From the NCBI GenBank assembly GCA_949289635.1, contig CASEOS010000014.1, positions 1 through 64,000 of the forward strand: a stretch of 64,000 nt of DNA, read 5' to 3'. Position 1 is the first letter of the stretch. The number at the start of each line of letters is the position of its first letter. Both the position numbers and the translations under genes were made by a program. The notes under the pieces are model-generated. The model ran no database searches. It was given only the letters and a program-made list of their open reading frames with translations, and was not told the DNA's origin. This DNA is from an uncultured Eubacteriales bacterium (lineage in GTDB: Bacteria; Bacillota; Clostridia; TANB77; CAG-508). Below are positions 18,921-27,756 of this stretch, piece by piece.

Positions 18921-19574
18921 ATGAAGAAAGAAAGAATTTCTAATATTTATAAACTGCTTGTTATCATAAGCCTTCTTACAGGAATATTATTGAATCTTTT
19001 AAACACAAGCTCAGTAACTGCTATGTTATCCTATTATACATTACAAAGCAATATTATCTGCTTAATAATGTTTATAGGAATTATGGTGGCTGTAATCTTA
19101 CATAAAGACTATCGGTCAAGTAATATTTACTATTTACTCAAAGGTGGTGTGATAATTACTATATTAGTAACAGCAATTACTTATCAAGTCGCCTTAATTC
19201 CCAATAATTTTAGTATGGATGTAGCATATACAACAAATACAGACAGAATCTGGGCGAATTTGTTTGTACATGTAATTTCTCCAGCTATAGTTGTAGGGGA
19301 TTATATCTTATTTGATATAAAAGGTAATCTGAAATATTACTATCCATTCATTTGGCTATTCATTCCTTTAAATTATGTATTATATGTGTATACATATAGT
19401 GCAAGAGGAGGAAGGTTTTATGGAATAGGAGGTTCGAGAGAATTTGCCTATATTTTCCTAGATTATAACCAGATAGGATATAAAGGTGTCTTAGGAGCAA
19501 TAGGAGTGATTGTCCTTGCTATTTTGCTAGTTTCATATTTATTAGTATTTCTGGATAGACGGAAAAGAAAATAA
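18921..19574 (+). CDS. Pr6Pr-type (FAR-17a/AIG1-like) integral membrane protein
   Basis: 217 residues with six or seven membrane helices; LSYYTLQSNIICL, HVISPAIVVGDYILFD and ARGGRFYG fit the Pr6Pr family of unknown function. ATG at 18921 sits behind GGAGGCGGGCG. This gene differs from its neighbours: more CTG/CTT/AGC codons, a GC-richer ribosome site, and two in-frame CGG codons (19113 and 19560) that read as arginine without any shift. That is the only such use in the window and suggests recent acquisition. Confidence 0.8.
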   Translation: MKKERISNIYKLLVIISLLTGILLNLLNTSSVTAMLSYYTLQSNIICLIMFIGIMVAVILHKDYRSSNIYYLLKGGVIITILVTAITYQVALIPNNFSMDVAYTTNTDRIWANLFVHVISPAIVVGDYILFDIKGNLKYYYPFIWLFIPLNYVLYVYTYSARGGRFYGIGGSREFAYIFLDYNQIGYKGVLGAIGVIVLAILLVSYLLVFLDRRKRK

Positions 19575-19586
19575 GCAGTTTAAAAG

Positions 19587-19625
19587 AGGAATTGTACAAA
19601 GAAGAATTTCTTGTGCAATTCCTTC
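19587..19625 (+). terminator. Terminator-like hairpin after the Pr6Pr gene
   Basis: AGGAATTG at 19587-19594 pairs with CAATTCCT at 19616-19623, extended by ACAA/TTGT; short T-rich tail. Confidence 0.6.
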
Positions 19626-19633
19626 TAATATAT

Positions 19634-19662
19634 TTGACAAATGGGAAATACCATGATAAAAT
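19634..19662 (+). promoter_or_regulatory. Sigma-A promoter of the leader RNA
   Basis: TTGACA at 19634-19639, exactly 17 bases, TAAAAT at 19657-19662. Confidence 0.85.
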
Positions 19663-19668
19663 AATAAA

Positions 19669-19800
19669 ACATTAAGAGCATACCTAGAGGAAACTCGAGC
19701 GGTATGAAGTAACCAATAGGTTATTACACAGAAAGCAGGAAATTTACCTTGCTGGAGGAGTCTTAATACAAAGATTTCTTTAGCAAGGTTTTTTGTATAT
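19669..19800 (+). ncRNA. Structured 5' leader with terminator, class not recognised
   Basis: After the promoter come a hairpin with CATACC/GGTATG arms enclosing GAG-GAAA-CTC, a second hairpin GTAACC-AATA-GGTTAT, then AGCAGG followed by CCTTGCT at 19747-19753. CCTTGCT pairs with AGCAAGG at 19782-19788 before a T run, forming a terminator. The earlier AGCAGG could pair instead with CCTTGCT as an antiterminator. This is the layout of a riboswitch or attenuator. I cannot match it to a named class. It precedes a methyltransferase and an S66 peptidase. Confidence 0.65.
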
Positions 19801-19820
19801 AAAATAAAGGGGAAATATTT

Positions 19821-20606
19821 ATGGAAAAGGTAGATAAAATATTAAAAACATATTATAATCAGTATGAAGAGGAAAACAGGTTCAAAAAATCAAATCATAA
19901 TAGATTAGAATTTATTACAACAACAAACTATATAGAAAAATATTTAAAAAAGAAAGATAAAATCCTAGAAGTAGGAGCAGGAACAGGAGCCTATTCTTTG
20001 TATTATGCTAAACAAGGTTATGATGTAACTGCGATAGAATTGGTAGAAGAAAATATAGAAAAACTAAAACAAGGAATAACAGAAAAAATGAACATACAAG
20101 TCTATCAAGGAAATGCAGTTGATTTAAGCAGGTTTAAAGATGAAACATTTGATATTACACTTGTATTAGGACCAATGTATCATTTATTTACAAAAGAAGA
20201 ACAAGAAAAGGCAATTGCAGAAGCCATTCGCGTTACTAAAAAAGGAGGACTTATCTATTTTGCATATATTACAAATGATGCAGTAGTTTTAAAAGTTTTA
20301 TTACTAGAACATAAATTGTTAGAATATAAACACAAACATGATGAAAATTTTAAATTAGTAAATGCACCAGAACAAATTTTTAATTTATTTTTGATTAAGG
20401 ATTTTGAAGAAATGATGGAACATACCAATACGATTTGTTTACATGAAGTGGCAACAGATGGAATTGCACAAGCAATGCAAATCTATATTGATCAGTTAAA
20501 CGAAAAAGAATTTGAAGAATGGATTCAGTATCATTTGGCAACTTGTGAAAGAAAGGATTTAATGGGATATAGTACACATGTATTACATATATGCCAAAAG
20601 AAATAA
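19821..20606 (+). CDS. Class I SAM-dependent methyltransferase
   Basis: 261 residues. SAM-binding motif I ILEVGAGTGAYSLYYA near residue 52, the acidic motif II AIELVEENIEKL, and motif IV LVLGPMYHLF. The substrate cannot be told; small-molecule or UbiE/YcgJ-like enzymes have this form. AAGGGGAAA precedes the ATG. It sits behind a leader RNA with its own terminator and is followed at 21 bases by an S66 peptidase gene, so the pair is probably co-regulated. Confidence 0.88.
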   Translation: MEKVDKILKTYYNQYEEENRFKKSNHNRLEFITTTNYIEKYLKKKDKILEVGAGTGAYSLYYAKQGYDVTAIELVEENIEKLKQGITEKMNIQVYQGNAVDLSRFKDETFDITLVLGPMYHLFTKEEQEKAIAEAIRVTKKGGLIYFAYITNDAVVLKVLLLEHKLLEYKHKHDENFKLVNAPEQIFNLFLIKDFEEMMEHTNTICLHEVATDGIAQAMQIYIDQLNEKEFEEWIQYHLATCERKDLMGYSTHVLHICQKK

Positions 20607-20627
20607 ATATATAAGGGAGGAATTTTT

Positions 20628-21629
20628 ATGAAAACAATTATACCAGAAAAATTAAAAAAAGGTGATGAAATTCGAATTATTGCACCTTCTAGAAGTATGA
20701 AAATCTTAGGAAAGGATTGCATAGAACTTGCAACAAAACGTTTAGAAGAGGAAGGATTTAAAGTTACATTTGCAGAACATGTCATGGATTCTTTTGATGA
20801 TGATTATAATTGTGCAAAAATAGAAGATAGAGTAAAAGATTTAGAAGAAGCATTTAAAGACAAACATGTAAAAGCGATATTAACTGTTATTGGTGGATAT
20901 AATTCTAATCAATTACTACAATATATAAATTATAATGTCATAAAAGAAAATCCTAAAATCTTATGTGGATATTCAGATATTACTGCTTTATTAGATTCCA
21001 TCTATGCCAAAACAGGACTAGTAACTTATTATGGACCACATTATTCAAGCTTTGGTATGAAAAAAGGATTTGAATATACTTTAGAATATTTTAGAAAAAT
21101 GTTCATAGAAGAAAATGAAGAAATTGATATATTACCATCTAAAGAATGGAGTGACGATGCATGGTTTATCGACCAAGAAAATAGAGAATTTTTTGAAAAT
21201 AAAGGTTATTTAACAATCAATGAAGGAAAAGCAGAAGGAGAAATTGTTGGTGGTAACCTATGCACATTAAATTTATTACAAGGTACAGAATATATGCCAG
21301 ACGTAGAAAACAAAATCTTATTCCTAGAGGATGATGGAATGGCAGGTAATACTTTTCTAATGGAATTTGATAGAAATTTACAATCTCTATTACACACATT
21401 AAAAACTGTAAAAGGAATTGTAATTGGAAGAGCGCAAAAAAATTGCAATATGACAGATGAAAAATGGATAAAATTAATTAAAAATAAAGCAGAATTAAAT
21501 AATATACCTGTTATCGCTAATGTAGACTTTGGACATACAACACCAATTTGTACATTTCCAATCGGAGGTTATGCTAAAATAGAAGCCAAGGATGGACAAG
21601 CAAGTATACAAATACGAAATCAAAAATAA
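20628..21629 (+). CDS. S66 family LD-carboxypeptidase / MccF-like protein
   Basis: 333 residues. The S66 serine peptidase fold is shown by GDEIRIIAPSRSM at the start, the nucleophile region LCGYSDITALL (Ser near residue 115), GEIVGGNLCTLN, FLEDDGMAG and the final DFGHTTPICTFPIGG with the catalytic His. Family members trim peptidoglycan tetrapeptides (LdcA) or cleave microcin C and other aminoacyl-nucleotides for immunity (MccF). Which applies is unclear; the SFG..FEYTLEYF form favours MccF-like. AAGGGAGG precedes the ATG. Confidence 0.9.
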   Translation: MKTIIPEKLKKGDEIRIIAPSRSMKILGKDCIELATKRLEEEGFKVTFAEHVMDSFDDDYNCAKIEDRVKDLEEAFKDKHVKAILTVIGGYNSNQLLQYINYNVIKENPKILCGYSDITALLDSIYAKTGLVTYYGPHYSSFGMKKGFEYTLEYFRKMFIEENEEIDILPSKEWSDDAWFIDQENREFFENKGYLTINEGKAEGEIVGGNLCTLNLLQGTEYMPDVENKILFLEDDGMAGNTFLMEFDRNLQSLLHTLKTVKGIVIGRAQKNCNMTDEKWIKLIKNKAELNNIPVIANVDFGHTTPICTFPIGGYAKIEAKDGQASIQIRNQK

Positions 21630-21643
21630 AGTAGGTGATAGTA

Positions 21644-22159
21644 TTGAATGATATCATAATAGAAAAGATGAAAGAAGAGGATATAGAACAGGTTGCTAAA
21701 ATTCTTGTAGACTCATGGAAAATTGCATATAAAGATATCATTGATAAGACATTTTTGAAAAATTTAAGTCTAGAAGAAAAAATACAAACATTAAATGAAG
21801 AATATAAAACTAGAACGCATACAGTGGCAAGAAACAAAGAAACGGATGAAGTTGTAGGTGTTACTAGGTTTGGAAAAAGATTAGATGAACTAAATAGGTT
21901 TACTGAATATGATGGAGAAATATATGGATTATATGTAAAACCAGGATTATTAAGAAAAAAGATAGGAAGTAGATTATTGTTACATGCGAAAGAAAAATTA
22001 AAAGAACAAGGAAACCATAAAATGATTATTTGGTGTTTAAAAGAAAATGAACCTTCAAGAAAATTTTACGAAAGTATGGGAGGTATTTTATTAGGAGAAA
22101 AAACACGTAATATAGGAGGAAAAGATTATCCATTAGTTGGATATGGATATCAAATTTAA
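21644..22159 (+). CDS. GNAT-family N-acetyltransferase
   Basis: About 171 residues. The acetyl-CoA binding motif A is GLYVKPGLLRKKIGSRLLLHA, and the end carries WCLKENEPSRKFYESMGG, typical of GNAT enzymes. The TTG at 21644 follows GTAGGTGAT at a good distance; a GTG at 21635 is possible. Follows the S66 gene by a few bases and is probably in the same transcript. Substrate unknown. Confidence 0.88.
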   Translation: MNDIIIEKMKEEDIEQVAKILVDSWKIAYKDIIDKTFLKNLSLEEKIQTLNEEYKTRTHTVARNKETDEVVGVTRFGKRLDELNRFTEYDGEIYGLYVKPGLLRKKIGSRLLLHAKEKLKEQGNHKMIIWCLKENEPSRKFYESMGGILLGEKTRNIGGKDYPLVGYGYQI

Positions 22160-22179
22160 TTAATTGTGTTTAAAAAAGA

Positions 22180-22388
22180 TTTTAGTAGTAAGTTATAGTT
22201 ACAAATAACAGAGAGATAGTGGTAGGTGAAAACTATTAGTATATAATATTATGAATTACAGTCTTTATAGCAATTACACTAAAGTTTGTGAAGAAACTTA
22301 AAATGAGGCAACTTTCAAAAGTTGTAAAAAAAGGTGGTACCACGGGCTAAACTCGTCCTTTTAATAGGATTGGTTTAGCTCTTTTTAT
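22180..22388 (+). promoter_or_regulatory. Tyrosine T-box leader of tyrS
   Basis: The conserved T-box sequence AAGGTGGTACCACG is at 22331-22344. A terminator follows (GGGCTAAAC at 22344-22352 with GTTTAGCTC at 22373-22381, then T run). In the Stem I specifier region GAATTACA, the triplet TAC at 22257-22259 is a tyrosine codon, matching the downstream gene. Uncharged tRNA-Tyr would stabilise the antiterminator and allow transcription. Confidence 0.92.
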
Positions 22389-22422
22389 ATAATTAAAAAT
22401 TTATCTAAGGGGAGGAATTTAT

Positions 22423-23586
22423 ATGAAAGGCTTAGAAATAATCAAAAGAAATGCAGTTCAAATTATATCAGAAGAGGAATTAAATAAAAAAATGGAGAAT
22501 GGTAAAAAACTAAAAATTAAATTAGGAGCTGATCCAAGTAGACCAGATTTACATTTAGGACATACAGTTGTACTAAGAGCATTAAAAGAATTTCAGAAGA
22601 TGGGACATGAAGTTATTTTTGTAATTGGAGATTATACAGGAATGATAGGAGATCCAAGTGGTAAAAATAAAACAAGACCAGCATTAACTTTTGAAGAAAC
22701 CAGAAAATCTGGAGAAACCTACTTTAAGCAAGTTACCAAAATATTGGATAAAGAAAAAACAAGGATTGCATATAATTCAGAATGGTTATCAAAATTAAAT
22801 TTAAAAGAAGTGATAGAATTAACAAGCAAATATACTGTGGCTAGAATATTAGAAAGGGAAGATTTTAAAAATCGATATGAAAATAATCTACCACTTTCTA
22901 TTCACGAATTATTATATCCATTAATGCAAGGATATGATAGTGTTGCTTTAAAAGCAGATATAGAAATTGGAGGAACAGACCAAACATTTAATTTGTTAGT
23001 AGGAAGAGAATTACAAAAAGAATTCTCTCAAGAACCACAAATTGTTATCACATTTCCTTTACTTGTTGGATTAGATGGTAAAAATAAGATGAGTAAATCT
23101 TTAGATAATTATATTGGAATCGACGAGAAACCAGAAATTATGTATGAAAAAGCAATGAAAATACCAGATGAATGTTTATTACAATATTATCAATTAACAA
23201 CAGATATGGATTTAGAAAAAGTAAAAACACTTATAGAAGAAGATATCTTATTAGCACATAGAAAATATGCAAGAGAAATTATAAAGATATATCATGGAGA
23301 AGAATATGTTAAAGATGCAGAAAACAGATATGATACAGTTGCTAAAGGAGGTATACCTGAAGATATAAAGGAAATCTTTTTAAAAGAAAAAGAAATCAAT
23401 ATATGTGATTTATTAGTAAAAGTAGAATTTGCGACATCAAAAAGTGAAGCAAAAAGATTAATAATGGGAAATGGTGTTAAGTTAGATAACAAAACAGTTG
23501 AGAATATTCATTTTATCGTAAATATAGAAGAGGAAAAAATTTTGCGTGTAGGGAAGAGTAAATTTGTAAAAGTGAAAAATGAATAA
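22423..23586 (+). CDS. tyrS: Tyrosyl-tRNA synthetase
   Basis: 387 residues, class I. HIGH-like motif HLGH in PDLHLGHTV, KMSKS motif in NKMSKSLDN, tyrosine site GGTDQTFNLLVG, and a C-terminal S4 RNA-binding domain (SKSEAKRLIMGNGVKLDN). The form is the TyrS class with S4 domain (TyrZ-like in length). AGGGGAGG precedes the ATG. Controlled by the T-box upstream. Confidence 0.96.
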   Translation: MKGLEIIKRNAVQIISEEELNKKMENGKKLKIKLGADPSRPDLHLGHTVVLRALKEFQKMGHEVIFVIGDYTGMIGDPSGKNKTRPALTFEETRKSGETYFKQVTKILDKEKTRIAYNSEWLSKLNLKEVIELTSKYTVARILEREDFKNRYENNLPLSIHELLYPLMQGYDSVALKADIEIGGTDQTFNLLVGRELQKEFSQEPQIVITFPLLVGLDGKNKMSKSLDNYIGIDEKPEIMYEKAMKIPDECLLQYYQLTTDMDLEKVKTLIEEDILLAHRKYAREIIKIYHGEEYVKDAENRYDTVAKGGIPEDIKEIFLKEKEINICDLLVKVEFATSKSEAKRLIMGNGVKLDNKTVENIHFIVNIEEEKILRVGKSKFVKVKNE

Positions 23587-23613
23587 ATATAGTGTTTTAT
23601 ATACAATAAAAAT

Positions 23614-23641
23614 GGAGAAAATCAGTATTTAGATTTTCTCC
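23614..23641. terminator. Perfect 10-bp hairpin after tyrS
   Basis: GGAGAAAATC at 23614-23623 and GATTTTCTCC at 23632-23641 with an eight-base loop. The T run is weak. Confidence 0.6.
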
Positions 23642-23656
23642 TGTATTAATGATTAA

Positions 23657-23790
23657 CATAGCTAAAAGCTATGGACACTAATGTAATAATAATATATGAA
23701 AAATTATTAATTATATACATAAAAAACGATAGCCTTTTAGGGCTATCGGATTATAATGATTTTCATTCTTTTCAGAATGGACACTAATGT
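23657..23790. repeat. Hairpin-plus-GACACTAATGT repeat pair
   Basis: Two units have different six-base-pair hairpins (CATAGC/GCTATG at 23657-23673 and CATTCT/AGAATG at 23764-23779), each followed by the same 11 bases GACACTAATGT. Arms differ but remain paired, that is, they covary. A third hairpin, CGATAGCC/GGCTATCG at 23727-23748, lies between them. The region lies between tyrS and the 3' end of a MazF-like gene. Confidence 0.6.
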
Positions 23791-23846
23791 TTACTAATTT
23801 AATTATAAATGATACTGTAGAAAAAAGTCAAGTAAAATTAGAAAAT

Positions 23847-24360
23847 TCATATATTTTTCAATGGTCTTAATCTATACAAATTTTCAAGCTGTAAATTTAT
23901 TTTATTCCAGTCGTTTGGTGAAATGGAAACTAATTGTCCCTTCTTTCTATAAGGATTTGTAACCCTTAACTTGCTAACCACTTTTAATTGCTCAATTAAA
24001 ATAGTAGAATCAATTTCTTCTAAATCAAATAGTAGAATCAATTTCTTCTAAATCAATGTGAAACCAAAAATAATCATTTAATCTTTTAGTTGTTAATGGA
24101 AGTATTGCACATATAGGAGAATTTTTAGAGGTTTTTAATATCAAAACAGGTCTTAGTTTGTTTTGCTCACTTCCAATATTTATTCCAAGATTACACCAAT
24201 AAATAAAATTATTATATATTGGAAATTTAGGTAATTGACCATTATATCTTAAATTTGCTTTTTCTTTAGTCCATTTTGAAAAATCAATAGTATCGGTATT
24301 ATTAATGCTATTTAACAAAATTTCAGTGGAATTAATGTTATTGTGAATTTCATTATTCAT
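23847..24360 (-). pseudogene. MazF/PemK-like toxin gene broken by a 28-bp duplication
   Basis: On the minus strand the first part gives FIYWCNLGINIGSEQNKLRP, then VLILKTSKNSPICAILPLTT, a MazF/PemK-like core. The frame then fails at IDLEEIDSTI. The same segment reappears as FDLEEIDSTILIEQLK and continues VVSKLRVTNP to the stop at 23847. The cause is an exact 28-bp tandem copy (24000-24055). With one copy removed the gene would read about 160 residues without a break. No antitoxin gene is adjacent. Type III toxins (ToxN/CptN) share the fold and remain an alternative. Confidence 0.75.
24000..24055. repeat. 28-bp exact tandem duplication
   Basis: Copies at 24000-24027 and 24028-24055 are identical. 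Because 28 is not a multiple of three, the copy shifts the toxin frame. Slippage or RecA-mediated loss of one copy would restore the gene. Confidence 0.9.
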
Positions 24361-24613
24361 AGATAATCACCTCGTTTTTATAGTATAGCATAATTAAGCA
24401 AATAAGTAAACAAAAGTTTGCAATATTTTTTAAATTTTATATTTAATAATAATATATAGTTTAATATAATATGGTAACCTTTTCTAAAAAAATGGTAATA
24501 TATAAATAGATAAAAATGGAAAATACTGTCGTTGTGAATAGATATAACTTCATGTTAAAATATAACTAAGAAAAATATACATAATAGACAAATAAAAGAA
24601 AAGGAAAAAGTAT

Positions 24614-25456
24614 ATGAGAAAAATAGAAGGGAATGGAATAAGAAATATCATACATACGAATATTTGTATTATATTAATGATACTGGTTGTATTGATTCTT
24701 ACCATTGCATATAAATATATTACATATAAAAGAGAAGTACAAGCTTCATTAGAAACAAGTGTAAATGTAGAAGAATTATATAATACAACGAATAAGGAAG
24801 AAGCCAATATAAAAGAAGAGGAAAATAGAAAAGAAAAAGATATTGATAGTACCACATCTGATTGGGAATTATTACTAGTAAATAAAAATCATAAAGTTCC
24901 AGAAGGATATGTTGTGGAATTAGAAGAAGTGGAAGATGGACATCAAGTAGATAAAAGAATAGTAGAATCTTTAAAACAGATGTTAGCTGATGCTAGAAAA
25001 GAAGGATTGTCTCCTCTTATTTGTTCGAGTTATCGAACGAATGATAAACAACAAAAGTTATATAATAATAAAGTTAGAGAATATGAAAGATGGGGATGTA
25101 GTTCTGAAGAAGCAAAAGAATTTGCATCTTATTGGGTAGCAATTCCAGGAACAGGGGAACATGAAACAGGACTTGCAGTTGATATTGTGTCTAAAGATTA
25201 TCAAATATTAGATGAAAAACAAGAACAGACAGATGTACAAAGATGGTTAATAGATAATTCATATAAATATGGATTTGCTTTAAGGTATCCAACAGATAAA
25301 AAGGATATTACGATGATAAACTATGAACCATGGCATTATCGATATGTTGGAGTCGACAATGCAACATATATGAAAGAACATGATATGTGTTTAGAAGAAT
25401 ATATTGATTATTTAAAGCAATTTGAAGAAGAGGAATATAAAGAAATTATTTTATAG
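24614..25456 (+). CDS. D-alanyl-D-alanine carboxypeptidase, VanY/M15B family
   Basis: 280 residues. An N-terminal membrane anchor (residues about 14-34) is followed by an acidic linker and an M15B zinc peptidase domain. The domain has SSYRTNDKQQKLYNNK, the zinc motif GEHETGLAVD (His and Asp), and the second zinc His in EPWHYRYVG. It trims the terminal D-Ala of peptidoglycan outside the membrane. Alone in its transcript, with a terminator just after. Confidence 0.92.
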   Translation: MRKIEGNGIRNIIHTNICIILMILVVLILTIAYKYITYKREVQASLETSVNVEELYNTTNKEEANIKEEENRKEKDIDSTTSDWELLLVNKNHKVPEGYVVELEEVEDGHQVDKRIVESLKQMLADARKEGLSPLICSSYRTNDKQQKLYNNKVREYERWGCSSEEAKEFASYWVAIPGTGEHETGLAVDIVSKDYQILDEKQEQTDVQRWLIDNSYKYGFALRYPTDKKDITMINYEPWHYRYVGVDNATYMKEHDMCLEEYIDYLKQFEEEEYKEIIL

Positions 25457-25460
25457 AAAG

Positions 25461-25496
25461 AAGTACAATAATATAATTTTATTGTACTTTTTTTGT
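25461..25496 (+). terminator. Rho-independent terminator
   Basis: AAGTACAATA and TATTGTACTT arms with a T run. Confidence 0.85.
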
Positions 25497-25574
25497 TGTA
25501 ATATGGTAAGTGTTATGATAGAATTTTTGTGAAATAAAACAAATAAGATAATTTTAAATGGAAAGGTAGAAAAT

Positions 25575-26387
25575 ATGTATCGAATTATTTTTATTGACAT
25601 AGATGGAACATTAAGAAATGATAAGAAAGAAATAACAGAAAGAACAAAAAAAGCAATTTGTGAAGCTAAGAAAAAAGGAATATATATAGTTATCTGTTCA
25701 GGAAGACCGGGAAAATATGTAGAAGAGGTAAGCAAAGCATCTTCAGCTAGTAATTATGTAATTGCTTGTAATGGTGGAGAAATCTACGATTATGAAAAAA
25801 AGAAAACAATATATGTAAATCCTTTAAAAGCAGAAGAAGTCATGACGTTATGGTATTTAGCAGAAAAATATGATACACAACTTATCATGATTTCTAATGG
25901 AAAAAGAATTGTAAGGAAACAAACAAATGATGGTACAGATATTATATTAGAAGAACCAATAGAAAATTTTGTAAGTCATAATCCAGTTACACAATGTGTT
26001 TTTTCAAGTTTGAAATTAGAAAAAATACAACAAATTAAAGAAGAAATAGATATGGTAAAAGATATGGAAATTGTAAATTTATCAGGGTGCTTAGTAAATG
26101 ATAATCTTCCAAAAGAAAAGCCTTTTTTCTTAGATATTACATGTAGAGGTACGAGTAAAGGAAATGCAATTAAAAAATTGTGTGAATATTTAAAAATAGA
26201 TTTAAAAGATAGTGTAGCATTAGGAGATAGTTATAATGATTTAAGCATGTTTGAAGTTGTAGGACATTCTGTAGCTATGGGAAATGTGCCAGAGGATATA
26301 AAGAAAATGGTTGATGAGGTAACAGATACTAATAATAAAGATGGAGTAGCAAAATTCGTAGAAAATTTGAATAAGGAAGTGTTATAA
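25575..26387 (+). CDS. Cof-type HAD hydrolase
   Basis: 270 residues. HAD motif I DIDGTLRND, motif II ICSGRPG, the C2B cap, then GTSKGNAIKKL and motif IV GDSYNDLSMF. Cof-type enzymes dephosphorylate sugar phosphates or cofactors; the substrate is unknown. First gene of a run of HAD/Nudix genes; the next start overlaps within two bases, so it is translationally coupled. Confidence 0.92.
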   Translation: MYRIIFIDIDGTLRNDKKEITERTKKAICEAKKKGIYIVICSGRPGKYVEEVSKASSASNYVIACNGGEIYDYEKKKTIYVNPLKAEEVMTLWYLAEKYDTQLIMISNGKRIVRKQTNDGTDIILEEPIENFVSHNPVTQCVFSSLKLEKIQQIKEEIDMVKDMEIVNLSGCLVNDNLPKEKPFFLDITCRGTSKGNAIKKLCEYLKIDLKDSVALGDSYNDLSMFEVVGHSVAMGNVPEDIKKMVDEVTDTNNKDGVAKFVENLNKEVL

Positions 26388-26388
26388 A

Positions 26389-27138
26389 ATGGAAATAGAA
26401 TTACATAAAAGATTAGAAATTATAAGAGATAAGAAAAATGTAGAATTACCCAAAGATATAGTAGAAAAAATAAAAATTTTTTGGCAAAAACAAGTAGAAG
26501 AAAATCCTCATTTATTTAATGGAGAAGTATGGAGTGTTACGAAATTTGAAGAATTAAAAGATAGGTTAAGATTAACTGTTCAAAAAACAAATTATGCACA
26601 TTATTTATATGATGAACGAGTAGGATTAGAAGGAAATTTAGCCTGCTATAATTTAAATGGAGGTATATTGTTAGAAACACTTGATAAAAAATATATTGTT
26701 GGTGAAATGGATGAAACTACTTCGTACCCAAGAGGCTTACAAATTCCAGGAGGAAATTTAGATCAAAATGACATAAAAGAAGATGGAACAGTTGATTTAA
26801 TTGGGAATATAGCAAGAGAGTTACAAGAAGAATTGAATTTGGATTTATTTGATAAATCTATGATACCATCATATAAAATGCAATACATGGAGTTGCCAGA
26901 AGGCAGAAGACATGCTTATTCTCCAAAATTGAAAGGCTTTTTAAAAATGACATCAGAAGAAATGAAAGAATATTATGAAAAATATAAAACATATTTAAAG
27001 GAAAATAACCAAGAAGTAGAATTTGCAAAGATACATTTTATAGATAAAGAAAATGTTGTAGCAGAGTTAGATGCTTTAGATAATCCTAAAAGGCCTTATT
27101 TAAGAGGTTTACTTTGTATGGATAGCAAAGAAATATGA
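26389..27138 (+). CDS. Nudix-like hydrolase
   Basis: 249 residues. PRGLQIPGGNLDQNDIKED leads to ARELQEELNLDL, a Nudix box with a longer insert than usual between the glycine and the REL-EE core. The N terminus of about 70 residues is not recognised. It would hydrolyse a nucleoside diphosphate linked compound. Coupled to the HAD gene upstream. Confidence 0.7.
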   Translation: MEIELHKRLEIIRDKKNVELPKDIVEKIKIFWQKQVEENPHLFNGEVWSVTKFEELKDRLRLTVQKTNYAHYLYDERVGLEGNLACYNLNGGILLETLDKKYIVGEMDETTSYPRGLQIPGGNLDQNDIKEDGTVDLIGNIARELQEELNLDLFDKSMIPSYKMQYMELPEGRRHAYSPKLKGFLKMTSEEMKEYYEKYKTYLKENNQEVEFAKIHFIDKENVVAELDALDNPKRPYLRGLLCMDSKEI

Positions 27139-27150
27139 AAGGAGAAAATA

Positions 27151-27735
27151 ATGAATATAGGAATAGATATAGATGGAGTATTAACAAATGATGATGATTA
27201 TACTATGGATGCAACTTCAAAATATGTATTTGAACATAATTTAGAAGGATTTGAAGATCCATACAAATATGAAGACCATAAATTTAATTGGACAAAGGAA
27301 ATTTTAGATGATTATAGGAAAGAATATTTTTGGAACTATATAGAACATGAACCTGCAAGAAAATATGCAAGTGAAGTAATAAGAAAATTAAAGGAAGAAG
27401 GAAATCATATATATATTATTACTTCAAGGCATAATACAACGAAAAATACAGAAGAAGGAGAAAAAACTAGAAAAATAACTAAGGAATGGTTGAAAGAAAA
27501 TAATATTTTATATGATGAAGTTTATTTTTCACCAGATAAAACAAAACAAATTGACTCTTTAAGAATTGATATTATGATAGAAGATAGCCCAGAAACCATA
27601 CCAACATTTGTAAATCATACACATGTATTTTGCTATGATTGCAGATATAATAGAGATATGAAATTAGATAATATGACAAGAGTGTTTAGTTGGTATGATA
27701 TATATATGAAAATACAGAAATTTAGAAATATGTAA
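27151..27735 (+). CDS. HAD-family 5'-nucleotidase-like protein
   Basis: 194 residues. Motif I GIDIDGVLTNDDD, motif II YIITSRHNTTKNT and motif IV IMIEDSPETIP fit the NT5C / nucleotidase branch of HAD proteins. AAAGGAG precedes the ATG. In line with the preceding Nudix gene, suggesting nucleotide clean-up (inference). Confidence 0.82.
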   Translation: MNIGIDIDGVLTNDDDYTMDATSKYVFEHNLEGFEDPYKYEDHKFNWTKEILDDYRKEYFWNYIEHEPARKYASEVIRKLKEEGNHIYIITSRHNTTKNTEEGEKTRKITKEWLKENNILYDEVYFSPDKTKQIDSLRIDIMIEDSPETIPTFVNHTHVFCYDCRYNRDMKLDNMTRVFSWYDIYMKIQKFRNM

Positions 27736-27756
27736 AAAGAATGGAGTATTATAGAT

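Noticed and set aside
23657-24360. Type III toxin-antitoxin locus (RNA repeats plus ToxN-like gene)
   Set aside because: In type III systems the RNA repeats lie upstream of the toxin on the same strand. Here the repeats are downstream of the toxin's 3' end and only two units match.
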